DNA of 64,000 nucleotides from Planctomycetota bacterium (GTDB taxonomy: Bacteria > Planctomycetota > GCA-002687715). The position numbers were made by a program, and so were the translations under genes. Below are positions 39,102 to 47,235 of the stretch, piece after piece. The notes beneath the pieces are model-generated. The model was not told the DNA's origin. It made no database searches and saw only the letters and a list, made by a program, of their open reading frames with translations. Each line of letters begins with the position of its first letter. The stretch's first letter is position 1. The stretch is taken from NCBI GenBank assembly GCA_009691765.1, contig SIAO01000003.1, positions 186,001-250,000 on the forward strand, given 5' to 3'.

Positions 39102-39347
39102 ATGGACATGGGCAAGTTTGTGGATCGTCGGCTGCATGCGGTGCGTGTTGCTGTGAATCTCCTCAACCACGAGATGGAGACTTCGCGCAATGAAGGCTCC
39201 GTGACGCTCGATCGCGAGCAGTTGAAGAGCATCATCGAGACCTTCGGAATGTTCGTCGAAGACTTCGACGTGAGCTGGCGCGCTGTACGCGAACAGAACC
39301 AGAAGAAGTTCGCGCAAGTTGGCGCGGCTCAACCCAAGGTCGGCTGA
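39102..39347 (+). CDS. Small helical protein of unknown function
   Basis: 81 residues, preceded by a very strong ribosome-binding site (GGGAGGG, 8 bases before ATG 39102). The sequence is nearly all helix: DRRLHAVRVAVNLLNHEMET, then LDREQLKSIIETFGMFVEDF, then a basic tail. No cysteines, signal peptide or membrane segment. The family is not recognised. Its place between murB and ftsQ, where ftsA/ftsZ-adjacent genes would lie, and its strong translation signal make it a candidate small division-associated protein in a bacterium with a reduced cluster. That role is inference. Confidence 0.7.
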   Translation: MDMGKFVDRRLHAVRVAVNLLNHEMETSRNEGSVTLDREQLKSIIETFGMFVEDFDVSWRAVREQNQKKFAQVGAAQPKVG

Positions 39348-39367
39348 CGCGTAGAGCCTGACGGCCC

Positions 39368-40222
39368 GTGGCGCGCGTTCCCATCAGCGGATCGCTTGTC
39401 GGCGCACGTTTCGCTTCGCTGCTCACGCTGCTCGCTCTCGTGGCGTTCACCGTGCTGCTGTCGCGGCGTGCTGCCGATGCGCCGCGCTATCGAGTGTCTG
39501 CGGCGCGCTTCGCTGTAGCGTCCATGCCGAGTTGGTTGCCAGGTGGCGCGGCTGGAGCAGGTCTGGACCGTGCGCTGCTAGCGGGAGAATGTTCGGTGTT
39601 CGACCCGGACTTGCCGCGTCTCGCGGTTGAAGCCGCCGCGAAGAAACCATGGGTGCGTGAAGTGCGCAGCGTGCAGCGCGTGTTTCCTAATGGCGTTGAA
39701 TTGCAAGTGGAACTGCGCACGCCGGTCGCCTTGCTCGTGCTCGGCAAAGAGCGCGTGGCCGTGGATTGCGAAGGCGTGGTTCTTGAACGTGACTCTCGAG
39801 TGAAATCCGATTCGCTGGCACTGATCAGTGCCGTGGCCGCAGCGCCGCCCGCAGCAGGACAGCGCCTTGCGCATCCGCAGCACGCGGGATGGCTCGAAGG
39901 TCTCGCGCTGCTGAATGCACTGCGCGGTGTGGGTGATCATCCTGCGCTCGAATCTCTGCGTGTGAAAGAAGTGCGGGTGGGCACGCCCGGCAAGGCGCGT
40001 AAGCCCGGCGATTCCGACATCGTGATCGTGAGCGACAAGCCTGCGCGCATCCGTTGGGGAATCGCGCCTGGTGCAGATCCCACCGCCGAGCGCGACGAGA
40101 CGCGCAAGAAGCTCGATGCGCTGCGTCTGGCCATGCTGCGTTATGAAGGGTTGGTGGGCGTAGAGGAAGTGGATCTGAGCTATCCCGGCGGCTCTGACGT
40201 GCGGGAACTCAAGACGCGCTGA
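39368..40222 (+). CDS. ftsQ: FtsQ/DivIB-like cell division protein
   Basis: 284 residues: a short cytoplasmic end, one membrane helix (FASLLTLLALVAFTVLLS), then an extracytoplasmic POTRA-like segment (CSVFDPDLPRLAVEAAAKKP, WVREVRSVQRVFPNGVEL, ELRTPVALL). A beta-rich domain ends VEEVDLSYPGGSDVR. FtsQ links FtsL/FtsB to the rest of the divisome. The GTG at 39368 is the only possible upstream start, because an in-frame TGA lies two codons before it. Recognition rests on the V-R-V-FPN-L-V-L-R-P-A pattern plus location. ftsA and ftsZ do not follow. Confidence 0.8.
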   Translation: MARVPISGSLVGARFASLLTLLALVAFTVLLSRRAADAPRYRVSAARFAVASMPSWLPGGAAGAGLDRALLAGECSVFDPDLPRLAVEAAAKKPWVREVRSVQRVFPNGVELQVELRTPVALLVLGKERVAVDCEGVVLERDSRVKSDSLALISAVAAAPPAAGQRLAHPQHAGWLEGLALLNALRGVGDHPALESLRVKEVRVGTPGKARKPGDSDIVIVSDKPARIRWGIAPGADPTAERDETRKKLDALRLAMLRYEGLVGVEEVDLSYPGGSDVRELKTR

Positions 40223-40246
40223 TCCCTCCGCTAACATCACGACACC

Positions 40247-42334
40247 TTGAACAGGATCATCACCCTCTGGATCCTCGCTTTCGTGCTGCTCTCCGGTGCG
40301 CTGCTCTTGGCGCTCGTGGTGTTGCGGGGCGATGGCACTCCGCTCTTGGCGGTGTTGCCTCGAGAACGTGCGTTGGCCGCGTATGTCGCGTTGCTGTTGT
40401 TTTTTCCGCTCTTCACGCTGCCGTGGGTGTTGCAACACACGCCGCGTGGTGGAGGGCGACGAGCTGCAACGGTTTTGGCTGTCGACAGCCTGCTCTTCGC
40501 CAGCGTGCCCATGGTCTTTTGCGCCTACATCAGTGCTGTGAGCTGGCGCGGACTCCTGTGTGCGGCAATGCTCGCACTTGCAGCTGCAGCCCTGCCGCTC
40601 GCACTCGCACGCTTTGGTCGAACGGCTGGAAACAGTAAGCGCATCAGTGCCTGTGTCGCCGCATGGATGGCAGTGGCACCGTTCGCAGTGTTGCTCGCCC
40701 GTGGTTTCGGCACAGCAGAGCTTTCCACAACGATCGCAACAATCTCGCCGCTCGATTGGGTGCAGCGCATTTGTCTTGAACGCATGACGCCAACGCTTTG
40801 GCCCTTCGCAGGTGTTGCGCTCGCACTCTGGGTTCTGGCTCTGCTGCCTCGACGAGCCATCACCGGCGCAGCCTTAGCAAGTGTGTGCTGCGTGTTGTTG
40901 CCTTGGCAAGCAGAGTCGGTGCGCGTCGAAAGTCTCGCAGCGGGATGTGCCCGTGCAGGTGCGCGCACTCCGGTGCTTGTCAGCGTGCCGCGCGCGAGTT
41001 CCGCTTGTTTGATCTCGACAGGACGCGGAGCGGTTCAGATTCCTGCAGACGGATTGGAACACCTTGTGTTGTTGATGCCGGGCGAGGCGCAAGGTGCGTT
41101 GACCGTCCGCTTAGAGAACGCAGTGCAGCGCGTGACGGCGCCATGGCGCAACGTGCCGCTCGAGGAAATGTTGGTGGGGCGTTTGGGCGCAGGAGCAGGC
41201 GACGGAGAAGTGCGCCTCGACCCGCGTTGCCTCGAACTCGGGCCTGGAGCTTATGAAGCGTTCGATGTGATCGTGCTACGGGAATCAGCCTGGGACGCAC
41301 TCTCCGTGCAACAGCGCGATGTGCTTTCCGGTGCTGCGGCCATGGGTGCGCTCGTCTTGCTGGATCATGCACGTGCTGCGCTCGAAGCCCGCACGGGCAC
41401 GGGCAGCGTGAAGCGCATCGCTGCTTCAGCGTCCGGTGATGCGAGCTGGCGCGCATGGCGTCGGCCGCCGCTCGGTTCCGCTGATCGCGAGTTCCTCGAC
41501 ACGTTTGTTCCGTTGCAGTGGCAGGAACTGGATTTGACGTCGGTGTTTTGGTTTGTGCTGATCTATCACTTGGCGTTTTTGCTCGCGTTCTTATTGCCCA
41601 TGACGCTCGACGCTCACAAAGCGCCTACGGTCTATCTCATCTCGGTCAGTTTCGTGGTGCTCATGATCGCAGCTGGTGGCTACGGAGTGCTGAAGCACAT
41701 CTTCTTGAAGGACAATCAGGTTTACACCCAATCCATGGGGTTCATGTTGTCGCCACAGGCTCCAGGACAACCGTTGGTGCTGCGGCGCTTTCTTGCCTAC
41801 GCATCCATGAGTGCTGAAGAACGAGTCGTAGAGTTTCCGCGCGAAGCCGACTTGAGCGTGCTGCGGGCGTCGCATGCGTTGCAGGAGCCGCAACAGTTGG
41901 TCGCGGAAACGCACAGTCGCTGGCGGTTGTTTCTCGACCGCCATCAAGACAAAGTTCTGGTGCGCGTGGACAGCCGCGAGCAAGCCCCTTGGGCTTTCGA
42001 AGAATTGGGCGACGGCGGCATTCGCATGACGGCATCTCAAAGCAGCGGGGCGCTCTCCAAAGCCACCGTGCGTGCGGCACTGCTCATCGAGGGAGGCCGT
42101 GTGCTTGCGCAGTACCGGCCTGAACAGGGGGTCTTGCGTCGGTCCGAGGAAGACCACTTCTTCGCGGCGGGCCTCGAAGCCCTATTCCGCAAGCTCCAAG
42201 GGCGTTACGGCGTGCCCGTGCAACGACATCTGCTTCTTGCGTTGGAGGGGGTCGAGCGCGGGGATGTCGCCACGGACTGGCTCGTTCAGCGCGATCTTGG
42301 GTGTTTCTGGATGGTGCCCTTGCCCCAGGATTGA
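40247..42334 (+). CDS. Large integral membrane protein of unknown function
   Basis: 695 residues. The N-terminal third has about seven membrane segments. A soluble middle part (~residues 230-410) has a Rossmann/GATase1-like run, LGPGAYEAFDVIVLRESAWD followed by QRDVLSGAAAMGALVLLDHA. Two more membrane helices (~430-490) follow, and then a C-terminal soluble domain. This layout recalls planctomycete and verrucomicrobial membrane proteins that occur next to BatA/DUF4159-type genes. No name can be given. The first possible start is TTG 40247, since an in-frame TAA lies four codons upstream; no Shine-Dalgarno is visible. It follows ftsQ by 24 bases and may be part of its operon. Confidence 0.75.
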   Translation: MNRIITLWILAFVLLSGALLLALVVLRGDGTPLLAVLPRERALAAYVALLLFFPLFTLPWVLQHTPRGGGRRAATVLAVDSLLFASVPMVFCAYISAVSWRGLLCAAMLALAAAALPLALARFGRTAGNSKRISACVAAWMAVAPFAVLLARGFGTAELSTTIATISPLDWVQRICLERMTPTLWPFAGVALALWVLALLPRRAITGAALASVCCVLLPWQAESVRVESLAAGCARAGARTPVLVSVPRASSACLISTGRGAVQIPADGLEHLVLLMPGEAQGALTVRLENAVQRVTAPWRNVPLEEMLVGRLGAGAGDGEVRLDPRCLELGPGAYEAFDVIVLRESAWDALSVQQRDVLSGAAAMGALVLLDHARAALEARTGTGSVKRIAASASGDASWRAWRRPPLGSADREFLDTFVPLQWQELDLTSVFWFVLIYHLAFLLAFLLPMTLDAHKAPTVYLISVSFVVLMIAAGGYGVLKHIFLKDNQVYTQSMGFMLSPQAPGQPLVLRRFLAYASMSAEERVVEFPREADLSVLRASHALQEPQQLVAETHSRWRLFLDRHQDKVLVRVDSREQAPWAFEELGDGGIRMTASQSSGALSKATVRAALLIEGGRVLAQYRPEQGVLRRSEEDHFFAAGLEALFRKLQGRYGVPVQRHLLLALEGVERGDVATDWLVQRDLGCFWMVPLPQD

Positions 42335-42420
42335 AGCCTGCTGGGAGCGTCGTCGAGTCCACGCAAGTGCAAGCTGCGCCGGGCTTTGACGGACTTGCCT
42401 AACAGTAGGTCATGGGCCCA

Positions 42421-42495
42421 TTGATCCAGTGCCGCAGGTTGATAGAGTGCGCACCCCACCATGCGCACGACCATCGGTTGAAGGCATCTTGGTGG
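42421..42495 (+). promoter_or_regulatory. Candidate rplM promoter and leader hairpin
   Basis: TTGATC (42421-42426) and TAGAGT (42443-42448), spacer 16, form a moderate sigma-70-like promoter with a start near 42455. Immediately downstream, CCACCA-TGC (42456-42464) can pair with GCA-TCT-TGGTGG (42484-42495), a 6+3 bp stem with a 3-base bulge. L13 autoregulates rplM-rpsI in E. coli by binding its leader, so an analogous leader is plausible, though no known L13 motif was matched. Confidence 0.35.
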
Positions 42496-42521
42496 ACCGC
42501 GCCCCTTTACGGATAAGAGCG

Positions 42522-42962
42522 ATGAACTGCACGACTCATGCCAAGGCTTCAACGGCCGACCGCCAGTGGCTTCACATCAGCGCTAAAGATTTGGTGCTGG
42601 GCCGCCTTGCGGCACGCGTGGCCCAGATTCTGATGGGCAAGCATAAACCCACGTACACGGCTCACTGTGACACGGGCGACTTTGTCGTCATCACAGATGC
42701 CGCTGACATTGTGGTCACCGGCAATAAGGCTCGCCAAAAGGTCTACATCCACCATACCGGTTGGATCGGCGGCTTGGTGCGTCGGCCCTACGCCGAAGTG
42801 CAGGCGAAGCACCCCACCCAAATCATCGAGTTGGCCGTGCGGCGCATGCTGCCCAAGACCAAACTCGGTCGTCACATGTTCGCGAAGCTGAAGGTCTATG
42901 CTGGTGCTGAGCATCCGCATGAAGCCCAGAATCCTAAGACCATCAAACTGACTTTGAGCTGA
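42522..42962 (+). CDS. rplM: 50S ribosomal protein L13
   Basis: L13 (146 residues), an early 50S assembly protein. Family blocks: DLVLGRLAARVAQILMGKHK, HCDTGDFVVITDAADIVVTG, YIHHTGWIGGLVRRP, AVRRMLPKTKLGRHMFAKLK and VYAGAEHPHEAQNPK. The N-terminus (MNCTTHAKASTADRQW) is slightly unusual, but ATG 42522 is the only start with a purine-rich ribosome-binding site (AAGAG). It is followed by rpsI after 9 bases, the near-universal pairing. Confidence 0.97.
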   Translation: MNCTTHAKASTADRQWLHISAKDLVLGRLAARVAQILMGKHKPTYTAHCDTGDFVVITDAADIVVTGNKARQKVYIHHTGWIGGLVRRPYAEVQAKHPTQIIELAVRRMLPKTKLGRHMFAKLKVYAGAEHPHEAQNPKTIKLTLS

Positions 42963-42971
42963 GGAAACGCA

Positions 42972-43367
42972 GTGAGCATCGCATACACAACGGCAACAGG
43001 ACGGCGCAAGTCGTCGGTAGCACAGATACGCATTCGCCCGGGAACAGGCCTGTTCTTGGTGAACAAGCGCGAGATCGGGGAGTACTTCCCGAGCCCAGAG
43101 TGGTTGCGCACAGCGGAATCTCCGCTGGCGGTGGTCGATAAGCGCAAGGCTTTCGATGTGCATGTCAATGTTCGCGGTGGTGGTTTGACCGGCCAAGCCG
43201 GCGCCATTGCCATGGGCGTTGCACGCGCGCTGGTCACCATCGACACTGAAGCACACAAAGCTGCGATGCGCCAAGGTGGCCTGCTCACGCGCGACTCACG
43301 CATGAAGGAACGCAAGAAATACGGGCAACGCGGCGCACGGCGTGCGTTCCAGTTCAGCAAGCGCTGA
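42972..43367 (+). CDS. rpsI: 30S ribosomal protein S9
   Basis: S9, 131 residues, whose C-terminal tail reaches the P-site tRNA. The start is GTG 42972 after a good GAGGAAACGCA site, giving the classic TTATGRRKSSVAQIRI N-terminus. Conserved VNVRGGGLTGQAGAIAMGVA, and the tail ends RRAFQFSKR with the invariant terminal KR. The stop lies 15 bases from the convergent comEC stop, with no terminator visible between them. Confidence 0.98.
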   Translation: MSIAYTTATGRRKSSVAQIRIRPGTGLFLVNKREIGEYFPSPEWLRTAESPLAVVDKRKAFDVHVNVRGGGLTGQAGAIAMGVARALVTIDTEAHKAAMRQGGLLTRDSRMKERKKYGQRGARRAFQFSKR

Positions 43368-43382
43368 CCCAGAGCTTGTGCT

Positions 43383-45167
43383 CTATCGCTGCGCGGCAGG
43401 TGGCTCGAACACGAGCGGCTTGCCGCGTTGTGCGTTTTGGAGAGGCACTCCGGCAACAGCGGCCATTGCAGCGTTGGCGTGATTATGGCGCCATGCTTGC
43501 GCTGCGAGAGCGTACGGGCAAAGCTGCAATGCCCAGTGAATTGTGCCAGTCCCGCTGATGCCCAAGCCGCTCTGGGCGAGCGCGCGCAGGACTTTAGCGT
43601 TGATCTCCGCCGTACGTGAATTCGGGAGATAGCGCTCTGGAGCCGCTGCGTCACTTTGTTGTGCGCTGCCCTGTTGGATGTGCAGCAGCTCGGCCTGTCG
43701 CAGCGCACTAGGAGCCATGCCTTTGATGCTGCCGCAGAGCAACGCGCCTGCTTGGCCACGCGCCGCAATGACTGCGGCGCCGTCGGTGTCAGCACACACG
43801 ATGGTGCGTTCCGCTTGCGGCGCTGGCAGCAGCAGACTCAAGTGCATCAAGGCGCATGCTGCGAATGGCGTCCAGCGCGCACGCACACCAATGAGGAGGG
43901 CGAGGCTTGCACAGCAACCGATCCAGCCGACGACAGACGGCGCGCTGATAGGGAGATTGCCGCAGGGCACTTGTTCCAACCACGCCAGAGCCACATCGAG
44001 GGCTTGCAAGGTGCCTTCGATGGCCATGGCGAGGCAAGCGAGATCGGGCAACGCTATTTTGCACAGCGCCAAGAGCATGAGCAGTGTCACCACTGGCGCC
44101 AAGAGCAAGGAACCGGGGATCGCTGCTGGCGTGAGTTGTCGAAAGAACACCGCAGTCACCGCGGCGCTGGCGCTGCTCGCGCAGAGTGAGATGCGCAGAT
44201 TGCCGCCGACCCAAGCGCGAGTGCTTGCTGTGAGACTCGCTGCCTCGGGGTGTGCTGGCGCGTGCCGTCCACCCCACAAGATTCCAGCAGTCGCTGCAAA
44301 TGTGAGCCAGAAACTTGCTGAGGTGCATGCCTCTGGGCAGGCAAGCGCCACAGTTGCGAGTGCCAACACCCAATGCCGCTTGCCGTGCGCCGGGCGTCTC
44401 ATCAAGCCTGCTGCGAGGAACAGCGAGCTGCACAGAAACGCGCGTTGGATCGGCGCACCGAAACCGCACAGCGCTGCATAAAACGTGATGAGACCGAGCA
44501 AAAACCAACGGCGGCGACCGAGGAGTTTTTGAGCAAGACCCAAGAGCATCACGAGGTGCATGCCGGAGATGGCGAAAAAGTGCAGAGTCCCGGTGCGCAT
44601 CAGTGCATCGCGGCGTTCTGGATCGATACTGCTGTCCCCGAGAAGCAAGGCACGCAACAGTCTGGTGCTGTCCTCGTCGAGGCCGCGACCGAGGCGTTCT
44701 CCCAACTGATCTGCGATGCGAAGGAGCGAAGGCGTCATGCCGCGAGGTGTGATCTCAAGCACTTCTGGTGCTTGAATACAACGCAGTGTGCGCCCGTGTT
44801 CCGCGAGCCAGCCGCTTGCACGCACACGCGCTCCAGCAGGTGGCATGGTTGTTGATGCCGGGAGTCGCAGCAGCAACCCGCCATGCAGTCGCAGCATTGG
44901 GCCGGAGTCTGCTGTAGCGGGCATGGATCTCGCGGCATAGTCTTCAATGCAGATGGGCCAGATTTCCGCGTTCGTCGGCAGGCTCTCGGCCGCTGGAAAC
45001 AGTGCGATGCAGAGCACACCGAAGAGCAAGCACAGCGCGTGGCTCGCACGAGGAAGCAATGCTCCGATGGCAAGCACACCGCACCACGCTGCGGGGAGGG
45101 CAGCGCTGGGGAGCAAAGCGGCTAGCAGACTCTGCAGCAGCACGCCCAAGGCGTAGGCGAGCAACAA
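43383..45167 (-). CDS. ComEC/Rec2-type membrane channel protein
   Basis: 594 residues, a DNA-uptake channel of the ComEC/Rec2 family. Two N-terminal membrane helices, a small OB-like domain (ARVRASGWLAEHGRTLRC), and the competence domain with ALLLGDSSIDPERRDALMRT and HFFAISGMHLVMLLG, the family signature, then many membrane segments. The C-terminal metallo-beta-lactamase-like part is vestigial: TIVCADTDGAAVIAARGQAG resembles its first strand, but no HxHxDH follows, so nuclease activity is unlikely. The start is TTG with GGGAG 8 bases upstream. It lies last in the metG-kinase-comEC run. Confidence 0.85.
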   Translation of the reverse strand: MLLAYALGVLLQSLLAALLPSAALPAAWCGVLAIGALLPRASHALCLLFGVLCIALFPAAESLPTNAEIWPICIEDYAARSMPATADSGPMLRLHGGLLLRLPASTTMPPAGARVRASGWLAEHGRTLRCIQAPEVLEITPRGMTPSLLRIADQLGERLGRGLDEDSTRLLRALLLGDSSIDPERRDALMRTGTLHFFAISGMHLVMLLGLAQKLLGRRRWFLLGLITFYAALCGFGAPIQRAFLCSSLFLAAGLMRRPAHGKRHWVLALATVALACPEACTSASFWLTFAATAGILWGGRHAPAHPEAASLTASTRAWVGGNLRISLCASSASAAVTAVFFRQLTPAAIPGSLLLAPVVTLLMLLALCKIALPDLACLAMAIEGTLQALDVALAWLEQVPCGNLPISAPSVVGWIGCCASLALLIGVRARWTPFAACALMHLSLLLPAPQAERTIVCADTDGAAVIAARGQAGALLCGSIKGMAPSALRQAELLHIQQGSAQQSDAAAPERYLPNSRTAEINAKVLRALAQSGLGISGTGTIHWALQLCPYALAAQAWRHNHANAAMAAVAGVPLQNAQRGKPLVFEPPAAQR

Positions 45168-45230
45168 CGGCGAAACTCCCTTGGACAGGAGCGGTGGCGT
45201 GAGAGTTTATGCGCGGGCGAGCTCGGCCGC

Positions 45231-47234
45231 TCAGGAACTGCGCAACAAAGGAAGTTCCACGCGGAAGGTCGTGCCTGCTGCGCTGCTGTCGCTGCAGTGG
45301 ATGGTGCCGCCGTGATCCTCCACGATGCGGCGGCATAAGGCCAAGCCGAGGCCCGTGCCTCCGGTGCGCGTCGAGAAATAGGGTTCGAACAAGCGTTGCA
45401 TGGCTTCGGGTGTCAAGCCTTGGCCGGTGTCACTGACGCTGATGCGCACGTGCTCCGCGTCGTCGCCAACCTCTGCCAGCACTCGGATCTTGCCGCCGCG
45501 AGGCCCGCAGGCTTCGAGGGCGTTGTTGAGCAGATTCAGTATCAAGCGCTGCATTTCCTTAGCGTCGGCTTGCACTGTGGCACTTCGTGGCAGGCGATCC
45601 TCAAAAGTGCACTGCACCGCGCCAGTCTTGCCGCCGAGATAGGGCGTCAAAAGTTGCTGCAGCAGGGGCGCGAGTTCGTGGGCTTTCACTTCGCGTTTGG
45701 CTGCTCCGGCGAAAGCGCCAAAATCGGCGGCGATGCGGCGCAGATGCTCGCACTGATCCAAGATGGCCAGGACGTTGGCGTCCACAATGGCTTGCAATTC
45801 GGGATGGCGATCTCGACCCGCTTGTCGGATCTGTTGCGCACCGAGCATGATGGGCGTCAGCGGATTCTTGATTTCGTGCGCGACTTGCCGCGCCATTTCG
45901 CGCCACGCGGCGGACTTCTCTGCTTCGACCAGTGCGACACGTGAGCGTTCGAGATCCGCCGTCATGCGGTTGAACGCATTGGAGAGAACGGCGAGCTCAT
46001 CGTTGCGCTTGAGATCGAGCTTGGTGTGCAAGTCTCCTTGCGCAACGCGCTCAGTGTGTTCCATCAAACGGCGCAGCGGTTGCGTCAAGCGATGCGAGAA
46101 CACCGCGGCCAACACAATGACCAATCCTGCGGTGATCAAGGCGGCCCAAAGCAAGAAAGTGCCGAGACTGTCCACTTCGGCAAAGACCTGCGCGCTATTG
46201 ATGCCGACGCCCACCACCCAGCCAAAGCCGCCGACTTCAGGTCCTTTCAAGTGCGCAAACCCAGAGATCTTGCCGATGCCCGCAGGGTATTCGTACGCAT
46301 GCACTCCCGCACGGACGGTGGCCATCGCGGCATGCAGCGATTCCAACTTGTGGTCGGTCACGAGACTCGATCCGAGAAGCACCTTGTTGTGATGCGCAAT
46401 GATCGTGTCGCGATCACGCGCAAACATGAAGGGATAGCCGCTGGAATAGCGCCTCCCGCCATCTTCTGGGTCGTCTTCTTCGCGGAAGCGTCGGCCCACG
46501 TCGTCCAAAGCTCCTTGGATGTGCGCCCAATCGAAGATGGCGACGAGCACACCTGTGACTTGGCGCCGGTCTTCCGCCAACACAGAGCTCGCGAAACCGA
46601 CCTCGCAATCGGAAACCGCCGGTGGTGCGGGCAGTGCTTGCGCGCTGGTGCCGCGTGCGGCGCGCATCAAAGGGGAATGGTGCCAGTCGCGCGAAGACAC
46701 AGGAACTTGCGCACTCGCGAGCGCTTTGGTGCCTGGCGCCAGAGCGCGTTCGATCCACTCACGCTCTTCAGACGCTACGAGCACCGTGGCCAAAGGTAAT
46801 CCCTCGAGTCGGCGCTGCGGGTCCGTGCTGCCCGTAGCCGTTGTGGTGCTTTGCGCCACGATCGTTCCGTCGCGCGCCACAAAAATCAGCGCGTCCAAGT
46901 CGGGGCGATAGCGGCGGCGGTTGTCGAGGAAACGACGCAAGCGCGTTGCGGCGTCAGTGCCAGCCGCGCCCGGCTCACTCGTCGCGAGCAAGTCGGCCGC
47001 GAGCGAATCATCATCAGCCCATGAGCGAACCAGCGCGCGCATGTCATCGACGGCGCCGTCGAGCAGCGCAGCGGTTTCGCGTGCAGTGCGGAGCAACCAG
47101 TAGCGCGTGGCGGTTTCCGTCATGCCACGGCGGGCTTGGCTCCAAGCGCTGATCGAAACTACCGCGAGTGGCACCAAGCCGATGACAAGAAAGATCAAAA
47201 CGAGCTTGAAGAAAAATCCACGCGGGAGGCGCAC
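45231..47234 (-). CDS. NtrY-like membrane sensor histidine kinase
   Basis: 667 residues. Two membrane helices (FFFKLVLIFLVIGLVPLAVV near the N-terminus and FLLWAALITAGLVIVLAAVF at ~residues 360-380) flank a large extracytoplasmic double-Cache-like domain. A HAMP linker follows (SHRLTQPLRRLMEHTERVAQ), then the phosphoacceptor HEIKNPLTPIMLG with His ~452, and the ATPase domain with LLNNALEACG (N box), DTGQGLTP (G1) and GGTGLGLALC (G2). The HEIKNPLTPI box is the NtrY/PhoR-like form. GTG 47234 starts one base after the metG stop, so translation is coupled. No response regulator lies nearby. Confidence 0.9.
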   Translation of the reverse strand: MRLPRGFFFKLVLIFLVIGLVPLAVVSISAWSQARRGMTETATRYWLLRTARETAALLDGAVDDMRALVRSWADDDSLAADLLATSEPGAAGTDAATRLRRFLDNRRRYRPDLDALIFVARDGTIVAQSTTTATGSTDPQRRLEGLPLATVLVASEEREWIERALAPGTKALASAQVPVSSRDWHHSPLMRAARGTSAQALPAPPAVSDCEVGFASSVLAEDRRQVTGVLVAIFDWAHIQGALDDVGRRFREEDDPEDGGRRYSSGYPFMFARDRDTIIAHHNKVLLGSSLVTDHKLESLHAAMATVRAGVHAYEYPAGIGKISGFAHLKGPEVGGFGWVVGVGINSAQVFAEVDSLGTFLLWAALITAGLVIVLAAVFSHRLTQPLRRLMEHTERVAQGDLHTKLDLKRNDELAVLSNAFNRMTADLERSRVALVEAEKSAAWREMARQVAHEIKNPLTPIMLGAQQIRQAGRDRHPELQAIVDANVLAILDQCEHLRRIAADFGAFAGAAKREVKAHELAPLLQQLLTPYLGGKTGAVQCTFEDRLPRSATVQADAKEMQRLILNLLNNALEACGPRGGKIRVLAEVGDDAEHVRISVSDTGQGLTPEAMQRLFEPYFSTRTGGTGLGLALCRRIVEDHGGTIHCSDSSAAGTTFRVELPLLRSS

Positions 47235-47235
47235 G

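Noticed and set aside
43368-43382. Terminator between convergent rpsI and comEC
   Set aside because: The 15-base gap has no hairpin or T-run. Termination here is presumably factor-dependent.
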